Assembly (NCBI GenBank): GCA_026710655.1
Contig: JAPOQN010000013.1
Span: 124,001-188,000 of the forward strand
Direction: 5' to 3'
Length of the DNA: 64,000 nt
Origin: Chloroflexota bacterium
Lineage (GTDB): Bacteria > Chloroflexota > Dehalococcoidia > Tepidiformales > Tepidiformaceae
The position numbers and the translations under genes were made by a program. Shown here piece after piece: positions 7,659 to 15,973 of the stretch. The notes below the pieces were generated by a model that was given only the letters and a program-made list of their open reading frames with translations, made no database searches and had not been told where the DNA came from. Positions within the stretch are counted from its first letter, which is position 1. Each line of letters opens with the position of its first letter.

Positions 7659-8902
7659 GCCGGCCCCTCCCCCACCGCACCCGACGCCGTCAGCGCCGCC
7701 AGGTCAGCCTCCGACCGCCCCAGCTCCCCGCAGACCACCTCGCGCGTGTGCTCGCCCAGCAGCGGCGCCGGCCGCCGCACGGCCCAGGGTGTGCTTGAGT
7801 AGATGCCCGCCGCCCCCGGCTGCCGCTGCGTCCCCGCCTGCGGGTGCTCCACGTCGACGAAGAAGTCGCGCGCCGCGTACTGCCGCGAGTTCAGTACCTC
7901 CTCCATCGTGTTCACCGGGAAGCAGGCCACGTTCCGCGCCAGCGCCATCTCGTAGATCTCCTGCTTCGTGTGCTCCATCAGCCACTCGACCGTCAACGGC
8001 TCGACCACGTCGGCGTTCTGCACGCGGCCCATCGTTGTCGCGAACGCCTCGCTTACGGCCCAGCCGGGGCTGCCCATCATGTCAACGACCGCGCGCCACC
8101 AGTGGTCCATCAGGAACGGCGCGAAGGAGACGTGCCCGTCCTTGCACGGCATAACCCAGGGGAAGTTCGCTTTCTCCCGCGAGATCTTCGGCTCCTGACC
8201 GTACCCGATGCTCGCGATGGGCATGCGTGTCATTCCCGCCACCGCCTCCATCGCCGAGACATCGAGCAACTGACCCGTGCCGTACGTGCTGCGATGGAAC
8301 ACCGCGATCAGCGCCATCGTCGCTGCCGTCCAGGCGGTCAGATAGTCGCCCTGGTCGGCGCCGTCCACGAGCGGTGGGAACGCCTCCGAGTCTGTGATTT
8401 CGTTGTAGGGCGTCTCCCGCCCCATACCCCCGACGTGGAACGCGGTGAAGGCAGAGCCCCGGTAGTCGCGGTACGGCCCCGTCAACCCGTAGGGGCTGAC
8501 GCACACCATGATCAGGCCTGCGTTCCGCGCGCTCAGCGTCTCGAAGCCGAGCCCGAGCTCGTCGTAGGCCGCCGGTGGCAGGTCGGCGATGAAGATGTCC
8601 GCGCCGTCCACGAGTTCCCGCAGCACTTCGCGCCCCGCCTCGTCCTCGATGTCCAGGGCGACGCCGCGCTTGTTCGTGTTCAGGTAGAGGAAGCGCCCGC
8701 TCTTCTCGGGATGCGGCTCGTCGCCGGGGAAGGGGCCGTCGGCGCGGCTGCGGTCGCCCCCGGGGGGCTCCACCTTCACCACGTCGGCGCCCAGGTCGGC
8801 GAACGCCTTGCCGCAGAACGGCCCGGTTATGCCCTGCGCGTACTCAACGATGCGCAGGTCGCCGAGGGCGCCTTCGGTCCCTCCGCCCGATTCGCTCGCC
8901 AC
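7655..8902 (-). CDS. CaiB/BaiF family CoA-transferase
   Basis: A 415-residue family III CoA-transferase with LGDLRIVEYAQGITGPFCGKAFADLGADVVKVEPPGGD at the N-terminus, a central YLTAWTAATMALIAVFHR segment and a typical C-terminal PAPLLGEHTREVVCGELG. The likely start is a GTG at 8902 with a weak ribosome-binding site, three bases after the stop of the upstream gene. It forms an operon with the DUF5343-like gene before it and the second CoA-transferase after it. Confidence 0.92.
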   Translation of the reverse strand: MASESGGGTEGALGDLRIVEYAQGITGPFCGKAFADLGADVVKVEPPGGDRSRADGPFPGDEPHPEKSGRFLYLNTNKRGVALDIEDEAGREVLRELVDGADIFIADLPPAAYDELGLGFETLSARNAGLIMVCVSPYGLTGPYRDYRGSAFTAFHVGGMGRETPYNEITDSEAFPPLVDGADQGDYLTAWTAATMALIAVFHRSTYGTGQLLDVSAMEAVAGMTRMPIASIGYGQEPKISREKANFPWVMPCKDGHVSFAPFLMDHWWRAVVDMMGSPGWAVSEAFATTMGRVQNADVVEPLTVEWLMEHTKQEIYEMALARNVACFPVNTMEEVLNSRQYAARDFFVDVEHPQAGTQRQPGAAGIYSSTPWAVRRPAPLLGEHTREVVCGELGRSEADLAALTASGAVGEGPA

Positions 8903-8905
8903 CGC

Positions 8906-9430
8906 CTACGACTGCGATTCTGACTTCTGGTACTGCTGCATCACCTGCCGGTTGCGCGATGACGTGCCCAGGATCGGCGGGATCAGGCCGGATGCCTGGT
9001 CGATCAGCCCCGCCTCCGCGCACAGCGCCCGGAACAGCGAGACCATCCGCTCCCGCTCCTCCGGTGGCTCGTACTCGCGGAAGACCGAGCGCAGCTTCAT
9101 GTCGCTCGCGCTCGCCGGGTCCGGAACCATCTCGAAGACCGGCTCGTAGACGTCCCGCAGCAACTCCTCGAGCGCCGCGTGGTACTCCTCTTCCGACTCG
9201 CAGTCCTGGATCTTCTGGAACCGCTCGGTCGGCGTGTCGGCCGGGCTGACCAGGTCCAGCAGCCGCAGCGCGTGCATCGTGCGGTCCACGTCGATGAAGG
9301 GAATACCCACGTGGTGCAGGTCGTCCGGGCTGAACCGCCGCGGAAAGTCCCGCAGCCGGTAGCGCCGGATCACGCTCAGGATGTTGACCATGCCGGCGGC
9401 CGGCGCCGTTGCGTCCGTTGGATGTGCCAT
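8906..9430 (-). CDS. DUF5343-like protein, 174 aa
   Basis: The order of segments (LRDFPRRFSPDDLHHVGIPF, TMHALRLLDLVSPADTPTERF, EEYHAALEELLRDVYEPVFEMV) resembles DUF5343 proteins, which look like winged-helix proteins reading a two-step duplication of a short helical module. No function is established. The gene heads the CoA-transferase operon, with only three bases to the next gene. The ATG at 9430 follows a GGAGGCGAGAAG site. The assignment is by pattern memory and only moderately certain. Confidence 0.6.
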   Translation of the reverse strand: MAHPTDATAPAAGMVNILSVIRRYRLRDFPRRFSPDDLHHVGIPFIDVDRTMHALRLLDLVSPADTPTERFQKIQDCESEEEYHAALEELLRDVYEPVFEMVPDPASASDMKLRSVFREYEPPEERERMVSLFRALCAEAGLIDQASGLIPPILGTSSRNRQVMQQYQKSESQS

Positions 9431-9473
9431 CTTCTTCTCGCCTCCGTTTCGGAATGGACCGTGTGCGACCGGC

Positions 9474-10799
9474 CTAGCGGTCGGGGCCGTAGAGGTAGTT
9501 GTCCAGGGCGTAGTGCATCGCCCGGATGCGGCGCTCCTCGCTGTTCAGCAGGATGCCCGTGAATCCCTTGGAGTGGTACGACTCCTGCACGATCTGCGCT
9601 TGCGCCATGTCCTGCTCCAGCGCCTCGAACAGCTCCGGATGGTTCCGCGCCGTCCCGTACACCGTTGCCGGCCGTCGTGGCGGCGGCGCCCCCTCCGGCA
9701 CCCGCGCGTACACCTGGTAATCCCAGTAGCACTTATTCGGGTCCGTCGGATGGGGCCGCGGCCGGAAGAACAGGAACGACCCGTAGGTGAAGTTAAACGT
9801 GAGGTTAGGGAAGACCATGTAGTGGAAGTTGTCCGTCAGCTGCTCGTCCACCAGCAGGTCCATGTCCATGCCGATGCGCTTGCCCCACTCGCGGCGCGCC
9901 TGCGCGATGAACGGCGGCAGCTCCCGCGCCTTCCCTTCGAACGTGTCCGGGTCGACCCCGCAGTCCTCCAGGTTCGCCCGCTGCTGGCGGGTCAGCTCGT
10001 CCTTGTTGTCGTAGCCGAAGCGCTGCGCCAGGTCGTCCGTCCAGCTCGGATCGGGCAGACCCATCCGGATCAGCTGGCGGCTGTGTTTGCCGTCGTCGTA
10101 CACGTCCAGCGGCGTCGCCAGGTGGTCGAAGTACTCCAGCAGCTGCGGGTGCAGCGCCGGCAGGTGGTAGATCTCGGCGAACTGATCCACCGCGAACTTC
10201 CAGTTGCACGCCCACTCCAGCACGTAGTCGTCCACCACGTGGTACTGGTCCAGCCGGTAGGGCTCGAGATGCGAGGGAATGACCCCGAGGTACTCCTGCA
10301 GCGACTCCGCCTCGTCGTCCATGTTGAACCAGACCCAGCCGGCCCACGTCTCCACGCGCACCTCGGAGAGCTGCTGCTTCTCCTCGGGGATGCCGTTCAC
10401 GAAGTGCTGGCGGTCGGGGACATTCTGCAGCTCACCCCCGATGTCGAACGTCCACAGGTGGAAGGGGCACTGCAGCTGCTCCGCATGGCCCATGCCCACG
10501 CTCGGGCGGATACGGCTGCCGCGGTGCGGGCAGATGTTGTAGTAGCCCTTCACCTCGTCCTCGGCCGTACGGATGAAGATGAACGACTCCCGCCCGATCT
10601 CGTGAACGAAGTGGTCGCCCACCTCGGGGATGTCGGAAAGCGGTCCGGCGTTCAGCCAGACTTTCGTCCACATCCGCTCCCACTCAAGCTGCGCGATCTC
10701 GGGGGAGATGTACCGTTCCGTATCGATAAGGCCCGTGCCCATGTCGGGCTCTTCGGTTCGCCCCGTGGGGGTTGGGGCAGGGCGGTTTTCGAGCACCAT
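9474..10799 (-). CDS. Rieske aromatic-ring-hydroxylating oxygenase, alpha subunit
   Basis: A 441-residue Rieske non-haem iron oxygenase. The [2Fe-2S] ligands are Cys90/His92 in CPHRG and Cys110/His113 in CPFHLW. The mononuclear iron site is His211/His216 in EIYHLPALHP with the bridging Asp204 in VDQFAE. No beta subunit, ferredoxin or reductase is adjacent, so electrons must come from elsewhere, possibly the ferredoxin at 35.0 kb. A close paralogue lies at 15974-17302. The ATG has a GGGAGG site about ten bases upstream. Its substrate is unknown. Confidence 0.93.
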   Translation of the reverse strand: MVLENRPAPTPTGRTEEPDMGTGLIDTERYISPEIAQLEWERMWTKVWLNAGPLSDIPEVGDHFVHEIGRESFIFIRTAEDEVKGYYNICPHRGSRIRPSVGMGHAEQLQCPFHLWTFDIGGELQNVPDRQHFVNGIPEEKQQLSEVRVETWAGWVWFNMDDEAESLQEYLGVIPSHLEPYRLDQYHVVDDYVLEWACNWKFAVDQFAEIYHLPALHPQLLEYFDHLATPLDVYDDGKHSRQLIRMGLPDPSWTDDLAQRFGYDNKDELTRQQRANLEDCGVDPDTFEGKARELPPFIAQARREWGKRIGMDMDLLVDEQLTDNFHYMVFPNLTFNFTYGSFLFFRPRPHPTDPNKCYWDYQVYARVPEGAPPPRRPATVYGTARNHPELFEALEQDMAQAQIVQESYHSKGFTGILLNSEERRIRAMHYALDNYLYGPDR

Positions 10800-11025
10800 C
10801 GAGCGACGCCTCCCGGCTAGGAAAATGCCCCCGCATCATGGCGCTTTTGGAGGGGGTCGGTCAACGAGTGTGCGGGGAGACACGCCTTCGCGAGTCCCCG
10901 GCGTTGACAGGCCGCGTGCGGCAGTCGAGCATGCCCCCGGACGCCCGCGCGTTTGCGCCTGTCCGCGTCCGGGCGCCACCCGCGGAAGGTCCCCCAGACG
11001 GCCCCGCCAGCACACGGAGAGTCAC

Positions 11026-11532
11026 ATGGCCACCATTGAAGAGCTCGAGAAGCGAATCGAATACCTGGAGGCGGTCGAGGGCGTTCGCCGCACCGTCTAC
11101 GAATACCTCCTCATGCACGACATCCCCAACGTCGTCGAGACCCTCATCTCGCTGTTCACCGAGGATGCCATCCTCGACATAAGCGGCTACGGCGAGTCGC
11201 TCGAAGGCAGGCTCACCGGGCGCGAGCAGATCGGTGGCCTCTACCGCCGCCTCGAAGAAGGCGGGATCTTCTCCGGCAAGCACAGCACCACCAACGTCCA
11301 CATCGAGATCGATGGCGACGAGGCCACCGTCATCAGCTACCTCGAGGTCGGCACGGGACCCAAACCCGGCGTCGCCCCCGGTGGCGGCATCTACCAGGAG
11401 CGCCTCCGCCGTGAGGACGACGGCCGCTGGCGCTTCGTCCACAAGCGCATCATCGGTACGGGCGAGCAGACCGTGCACGACGCCATCGACCACAGCTTCC
11501 CCGGCACCGGCGCCTGGCGGAACTCGGGCTAG
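11026..11532 (+). CDS. SnoaL-like / NTF2-fold protein, 168 aa
   Basis: The product starts with a short coiled-coil-like helix (EELEKRIEYLEAVEGVRRT) followed by the NTF2-fold pattern YLLMHDIPNVVETLISLFTEDAILD, REQIGGLYRRL and HSTTNVHIEIDGDEATVISYLEV. It belongs to the SnoaL-like family of small pocket proteins. The gap of 226 bases to the divergent Rieske gene contains TTGACA at 10904-10909 but no good -10. The gene is 14 bases upstream of an acyl-CoA dehydrogenase and probably co-transcribed with it. Confidence 0.85.
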   Translation: MATIEELEKRIEYLEAVEGVRRTVYEYLLMHDIPNVVETLISLFTEDAILDISGYGESLEGRLTGREQIGGLYRRLEEGGIFSGKHSTTNVHIEIDGDEATVISYLEVGTGPKPGVAPGGGIYQERLRREDDGRWRFVHKRIIGTGEQTVHDAIDHSFPGTGAWRNSG

Positions 11533-11546
11533 GGAGAAGGACCCGC

Positions 11547-12713
11547 ATGGAATTCGGCTGGAACGAGGAGCTCGACGCTTTCCGCGACGAGGTGCGCGAG
11601 TTCCTCCGTGAGCACGACACGCCCGAGCTTCGCGCGGAGCTCGCCAACCGCGGCGAGGCCGCCCAGCTCGGCCCCCGGCAGGCGGGCCTCCGCGAAGCCC
11701 TGGAGGACCGCGGCTGGGTGCGCATGTGCTGGTCCGAGGAGCTGGGCGGCGAGGGCAAGTCCCAGTGGTTCCAGTTCGTCATGACCGAGGAGTTCGCGAA
11801 GAAGGAGATCCCCTACGGCGCCGGCTTCGGCACTATGGTCGGCCCCGCCATCCACCGTTTCGGCACCGAGGCCCAGCGCGAGAAGTACCTGCCCGGCATC
11901 TGGGCGAACGACATCACCATCTGTCTCGGCTACTCCGAACCCAACGCCGGCACCGACCTCGCCGCCCTCGAAACCCTCGCCGTCAAGGACGGCGACGACT
12001 GGCTCATCAACGGCCAGAAGCTCTGGACCAGCGCCGCGGACACCGCCTCCCACGTCTGGCTCGCCTGCCGCACCGACCCCGACGCCCCCAAGCACCGCGG
12101 CATCTCCACCTTCATCGTGCCCATGGATACGCCCGGCATCTCCGTGCGCCCCATCATGACCATCTCCGGCGGGCGCACGAATGAGGTCTTCTTCGAGGAC
12201 GTGCGCGTCCCCAGCGACGCCCTCATCGGCGAGGTCAACCAGGGCTGGTACATCATCGCCAACGCCCTCGACCACGAGCGCGTCTGGATCGGCGCCGGCG
12301 GCGGCCTGCGCCACATCTTCGACCGCCTCCTCGCGCACATTCGTGAGAAGCGCCCCGAGCTCCTCGAAGACGACGTCGTCCGTCGCCGCCTCGTCGAGCT
12401 GGAACTCGACCTCGACGTCATGGAGGGGCTCGTCCTCACGAACGCCTCCATCGTCGCCTCGGGCGATACCCCCACCATGGAGGCCTCCATGTCGAAGATA
12501 TGGACCTCCGAGCTGCGTTACCACATCAGCAACGTGGCCATGGACCTGCTCGGGCACGAGGGCGCCCTCACCGAGGAGGCCGACGGCTTCGCCCCCCTCG
12601 GCGGCGAGCTCGAACGCACCTACCGCGCCTCCCCCATCCAGCGCTTCGGCGGCGGCGCCAACGAGGTCCAGCGCGACATCATCGCCCGACGCGGCCTCGG
12701 CCTCCCCCGGTAG
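11547..12713 (+). CDS. Acyl-CoA dehydrogenase family protein
   Basis: A 388-residue flavoprotein with all three acyl-CoA dehydrogenase domains: the helical N-terminus, the ICLGYSEPNAGTDLAALET flavin/substrate loop near residue 130, and the C-terminal QRFGGGANEVQRDIIARRGLGLP segment. It oxidises an acyl-CoA to an enoyl-CoA, passing electrons to an electron-transfer flavoprotein. It is directly followed by a second, smaller acyl-CoA dehydrogenase. Such pairs often form heteromers acting on steroid or other bulky side-chain CoA esters (established for actinobacterial FadE pairs; inference here). Confidence 0.93.
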   Translation: MEFGWNEELDAFRDEVREFLREHDTPELRAELANRGEAAQLGPRQAGLREALEDRGWVRMCWSEELGGEGKSQWFQFVMTEEFAKKEIPYGAGFGTMVGPAIHRFGTEAQREKYLPGIWANDITICLGYSEPNAGTDLAALETLAVKDGDDWLINGQKLWTSAADTASHVWLACRTDPDAPKHRGISTFIVPMDTPGISVRPIMTISGGRTNEVFFEDVRVPSDALIGEVNQGWYIIANALDHERVWIGAGGGLRHIFDRLLAHIREKRPELLEDDVVRRRLVELELDLDVMEGLVLTNASIVASGDTPTMEASMSKIWTSELRYHISNVAMDLLGHEGALTEEADGFAPLGGELERTYRASPIQRFGGGANEVQRDIIARRGLGLPR

Positions 12714-12723
12714 CGAGCACCAC

Positions 12724-13806
12724 ATGGACACAACCCTCAGCGAAACCCAACGACTCCTCCGCGACTCCGTCCGCGACTACCTCCGCAACGAGGTGCCCTT
12801 CGACCGCATCCGCGAGCTCGAACGCGAGGGCGGCGCCGACCAGCCCCTCTGGGAGTACCTCCAGGGGGCGGGTTATCTGACCCTGCCCTTCGCCGAGTCG
12901 CATGGCGGTGAGGGCGGCGAGCTCACCGATGCCGCCATCCTCCTCGAAGAGCTGACCCGCCGCGCCTGCGTCATCCCCTTCCTCGAGACCACCGCCTCCG
13001 CCCGCGCCATCGAGCGCCACGGCGATGAGGCGCTCGCGGACGAGGTCGTGCGCGGCGTCATCGGCGGCGGCGTCACGATCGCGCCCGCCCTCCAGGGCTC
13101 GACTCCCGACAACGGCGCTGCTCCCCGCGTCGCCTCCGGCGCCCTCACGGGCGAACGGCGCTTCGTCGACTACGGCGCCGAGGTCAGCCACCACCTCGTC
13201 GAGGCGACCGAGGACGGCGAGCCCGGCCTCTACCTCGTCGAGGCCCGCGGCGAGGGCGTCACCACCGATTCGCTCAGCACGATCGCGCGCACCCCCCTCG
13301 CCCACTGCACCTACGATGGTGCCCCCGCCCGCCGCGCCGGCGGGGCCGAGGCGCTCCAGTTCTTGCGCCGCGCGGGCCGCGCCCTCTGTGCCATCCAGTG
13401 CGTCGGCAACGCCCAGCAGGCCCTCGATATGACCGTCGAGTACGTCGGCATGCGTGTCCAGTTCGGGCGGCCGATCGGCTCCTTCCAGGCCGTACAGCAC
13501 CACTGCGCCAACATGGCCACCCAGACCCTCGGCGCCCGCTTCCTCACCTACCAGGCCGTCTGGCGCCTCGACCAGGGCACCGCCAGCGACCGCCAGATCG
13601 CCAAGGCCAAGGCGCTCGCCTCCCGCGCCGGCACCGAGGTCACCATGCAGGCCCATATCCTCTTCGGCGGTATCGGCTACACCGAGGAGTACGACCTCCA
13701 CTTCTTCAGCCGCCACGGCAAGGAGCGCGCCCTCGCCTGGGGCAGCGCCGACGAGTGCCTCCGCCTCGCCGCCGGCACTCTCGATGAGGTGCAGCCCTGG
13801 CGCTAG
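12724..13806 (+). CDS. Acyl-CoA dehydrogenase family protein, probable heteromeric partner
   Basis: A 360-residue member, shorter and more diverged than its upstream neighbour: the N-terminal domain (LSETQRLLRDSVRDYLRNEV) and the C-terminal ALDMTVEYVGMRVQFGRPIGSFQAVQH and LFGGIGYTEEYDLHFFSRHG segments are present, but the central flavin loop is poorly conserved. This fits the weaker partner of a two-gene heteromeric dehydrogenase. It lies 10 bases after the previous gene. Its last ten bases overlap the YHS-domain gene that follows. Confidence 0.9.
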   Translation: MDTTLSETQRLLRDSVRDYLRNEVPFDRIRELEREGGADQPLWEYLQGAGYLTLPFAESHGGEGGELTDAAILLEELTRRACVIPFLETTASARAIERHGDEALADEVVRGVIGGGVTIAPALQGSTPDNGAAPRVASGALTGERRFVDYGAEVSHHLVEATEDGEPGLYLVEARGEGVTTDSLSTIARTPLAHCTYDGAPARRAGGAEALQFLRRAGRALCAIQCVGNAQQALDMTVEYVGMRVQFGRPIGSFQAVQHHCANMATQTLGARFLTYQAVWRLDQGTASDRQIAKAKALASRAGTEVTMQAHILFGGIGYTEEYDLHFFSRHGKERALAWGSADECLRLAAGTLDEVQPWR

Positions 13807-14012
13807 ACCTCGTCTGCGGCCGCGAAGTCGCCGAGGGCGACGTCGACGCCGTCACCGGCCACGTCCCCGGCGGCGCGCCGGAGCGCGGCAGCGGCCGGGG
13901 CGCCAAGCGCTTCTACCGGGGCCGCTGGTACTACTTCTGCTCCCTCGAATGCCGCCTCAAGTTCATGGCCACCCCCGACGACTTCATCGGGGAAGCCCCC
14001 TCCCCCGACTGA
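13797..14012 (+). CDS. YHS-domain protein, 71 aa, apparent CTG start
   Basis: The frame encodes LDLVCGREV near the N-terminus and FYRGRWYYFCSLECRLKF near the C-terminus, which is the YHS domain: a small Cys-rich module often attached to metal handling or oxygenases. The only possible initiator in frame between an upstream TGA (13785) and the first conserved residues is CTG at 13797, preceded by GATGAGGTG at a good ribosome-binding distance. It overlaps the acyl-CoA dehydrogenase stop by ten bases, so translation is probably coupled. Context suggests an accessory role to the dehydrogenase pair. Confidence 0.7.
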   Translation: MALDLVCGREVAEGDVDAVTGHVPGGAPERGSGRGAKRFYRGRWYYFCSLECRLKFMATPDDFIGEAPSPD

Positions 14013-14038
14013 CCGGGCGGGGCGTCCTTCCGGTCGTG

Positions 14039-14044
14039 TACGCT
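14039..14044 (+). promoter_or_regulatory. Putative -10 box TACGCT
   Basis: TACGCT followed by GC-rich sequence lies 36 bases before the CocE-type hydrolase start, matching the TA-NNN-T pattern seen elsewhere in the window. Confidence 0.4.
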
Positions 14045-14080
14045 GCCCCCGCCTGCACACAGAGACGGGAGGGGACTGCC

Positions 14081-15835
14081 ATGGTCCAGTTGTTTGGTGT
14101 CGAAGTGAACGTCGAAGAGAACGTCATGATCCCCATGCGCGACGGGGTGCGCCTTGAGTGCGACATCTACCGCCCCGACGGCCCCGGACCCTTCCCCACC
14201 CTCCTCACCCGCTCCCCCTACGGGCGCGGTCCCGGCGGCCGCCCCGGCACCGGCGCCGACTTCTGGGTACCCCTCGGCTACGCCTACGTCACCCAGGATT
14301 GCCGCGGGCGTTTCGGCTCCGAGGGCGAGTACACCCCCCACCTCTACGAAGGCCCCGACGGCTACGACACCGTCGAATGGCTCGCCGAGCAGTCGTGGTG
14401 CGACGGCGCCATCGGTACGGTCGGCCAGTCCTACCTCGGCGCCGACCAGTACCAGCTCGCCCCCCACTCCCCTCCCCACCTGAAGGCGATGGCGCCCGTC
14501 TCTGGCACCGCCGACCACCGCCAGAGCTGGACCCGCCACGCCGGCGGCGCCCTGGAACACGGCTGGATGGTGCCCTACTCCCTCCTCAAGGGCCGCAACA
14601 CGCTCGAGCGCAAGGGCCTCACCGGCGAGGAGATGGAGACCCTCGAAGGCTACCTCGACCCGCCCGAGGAGCACGGCTTCTTCGCCCAGCCCCTCACCCC
14701 CGAGGGCTACGCCCACGTCCCCCTGACCGACTGGATTCCCCGCATGGAGGATAGCGCCCCCTACTTCGCCGACTACCTGAACAACCCCGACGACGGCCCC
14801 TTCTGGCACGAGATCAACGTCCGCCGCGGCTTCCACACGGTCGATATGCCGATGCTCCACTTCGGCTCCTGGTACGACATCTTCCTCGAAGGCACCATCT
14901 CTGGCTTCGAAGGCATCAACACCCTCGGCGGCCCCAACGCCCGCGGCAAGCAGCGCCTCCTCGTCGGCCCCTGGGGCCACATCGGCTACTCCCTCCCCAC
15001 CAGCGACGGCTGCGGCGACCTCGACTTCGGCCCCGAGGCCGAGATCGACTTCATGGAGATCCAGAAGCGCTGGTTCGGCCACTGGCTCAAGGGCGAGGAC
15101 ACCGGGATCATGGATGAGGCCCCCGTCCGCATCTTCGTGATGGGCGAGAACCGCTGGCGCGACGAGCAGGAATGGCCCCTCGCCCGCACCGAGTACACCC
15201 CCTGGTACCTGCACAGCGGCGGCTCCGCCAACAGCCTCAACGGCGACGGAACCCTCAGCCCCGAGGCGCCCGCCGTCGAACCCCCCGACCGCTACGTCTA
15301 CGACCCCAACGACCCCGTCCCCAGCCTCGGCGGGAACAACCTCATCATCGCCCGCGGCGCCTTCGACCAGCGCCCCGCCGAGGTGCGCGACGACGTGCTC
15401 GTCTACAGCAGCGAGGTCCTCAGCGAGGACCTCGAGGTGACCGGGCCCCTGCGCGTCACCCTCTGGGCTACCTCATCCGCCGTCGACACCGACTTCACGG
15501 CCAAGCTCGTCGATGTCTACCCCGACGGCTACGCCCAGAACCTGCAAGACGGCATGATCCGCGCCCGCTACCGCGACTCCGCCAGCAACCCCACGCTGCT
15601 CACGCCCGGCCAGCCTTACCGCTACGAGATCGACCTGTGGGCCACGAGCCACGTCTTCCTCGCCGGCCACCAGATCCGCATCGAGATCAGCTCGTCCTGC
15701 TTCCCCCGCTTCGATCGCAACCCCAACACCGGCACTCCCGTCGAGAGCGAGGCCAACCTCGTCCCCGCCGCCCAGGCGGTGCTGCACGACGCCGAGCACG
15801 CCTCCTACATCACCCTGCCGGTCATCCCGCGCTAA
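14081..15835 (+). CDS. CocE/NonD family hydrolase (X-Pro dipeptidyl-peptidase S15 type)
   Basis: A 584-residue serine hydrolase. The N-terminal alpha/beta-hydrolase domain has VMIPMRDGVRLECDIYRP, TQDCRGRFGSEGEY and the nucleophile elbow GTVGQSYLG with Ser117; the catalytic His probably lies in LLVGPWGHIGY. The C-terminal jelly-roll domain (from about residue 420) has VTGPLRVTLWATSS and the end RNPNTGTP. The family hydrolyses esters or amides, such as cocaine esters or acyl-proline peptides. The ATG has a strong GGGAGGGG site. No signal peptide is seen, so it is likely cytoplasmic. Confidence 0.92.
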   Translation: MVQLFGVEVNVEENVMIPMRDGVRLECDIYRPDGPGPFPTLLTRSPYGRGPGGRPGTGADFWVPLGYAYVTQDCRGRFGSEGEYTPHLYEGPDGYDTVEWLAEQSWCDGAIGTVGQSYLGADQYQLAPHSPPHLKAMAPVSGTADHRQSWTRHAGGALEHGWMVPYSLLKGRNTLERKGLTGEEMETLEGYLDPPEEHGFFAQPLTPEGYAHVPLTDWIPRMEDSAPYFADYLNNPDDGPFWHEINVRRGFHTVDMPMLHFGSWYDIFLEGTISGFEGINTLGGPNARGKQRLLVGPWGHIGYSLPTSDGCGDLDFGPEAEIDFMEIQKRWFGHWLKGEDTGIMDEAPVRIFVMGENRWRDEQEWPLARTEYTPWYLHSGGSANSLNGDGTLSPEAPAVEPPDRYVYDPNDPVPSLGGNNLIIARGAFDQRPAEVRDDVLVYSSEVLSEDLEVTGPLRVTLWATSSAVDTDFTAKLVDVYPDGYAQNLQDGMIRARYRDSASNPTLLTPGQPYRYEIDLWATSHVFLAGHQIRIEISSSCFPRFDRNPNTGTPVESEANLVPAAQAVLHDAEHASYITLPVIPR

Positions 15836-15847
15836 GGCATGCTCGAT

Positions 15848-15888
15848 CTTGATCCTCCTTATCGACTGATCCGATAAGAAGGATCAAG
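15848..15888. terminator. Inverted repeat between convergent genes
   Basis: Two 17-base arms (15848-15864 and 15872-15888) match with one mismatch around a seven-base loop. The arms are AT-richer than the surroundings. It follows the hydrolase stop by 12 bases and could be its terminator, or a protein-binding site. Confidence 0.5.
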
Positions 15889-15922
15889 GTTGCGCCAATC
15901 ACTTCTGCCCAGCCACGCCAAA

Positions 15923-15949
15923 GGGGGGCGGCCCACTGGGCCGCCCCCC
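15923..15949. terminator. Perfect 12-bp GC hairpin, likely bidirectional terminator
   Basis: GGGGGGCGGCCC and its exact complement flank a three-base loop ACT. It sits between the convergent hydrolase and Rieske genes, 24 bases from the Rieske stop. There is no strong T-run on either side. Confidence 0.65.
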
Positions 15950-15973
15950 TGATGTGCGGACGTTCCCGGAACC

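Noticed and set aside
10800-11025. Full sigma-70 promoter before the SnoaL-like gene at 11026
   Set aside because: TTGACA is present at 10904-10909, but the matching -10 position reads GAGCAT, so it was not listed as a promoter.
13785-13787. TGA just before the YHS gene as another selenocysteine codon
   Set aside because: Upstream of it this frame lies inside the acyl-CoA dehydrogenase gene and has no family-like residues, and no hairpin follows at the expected distance.
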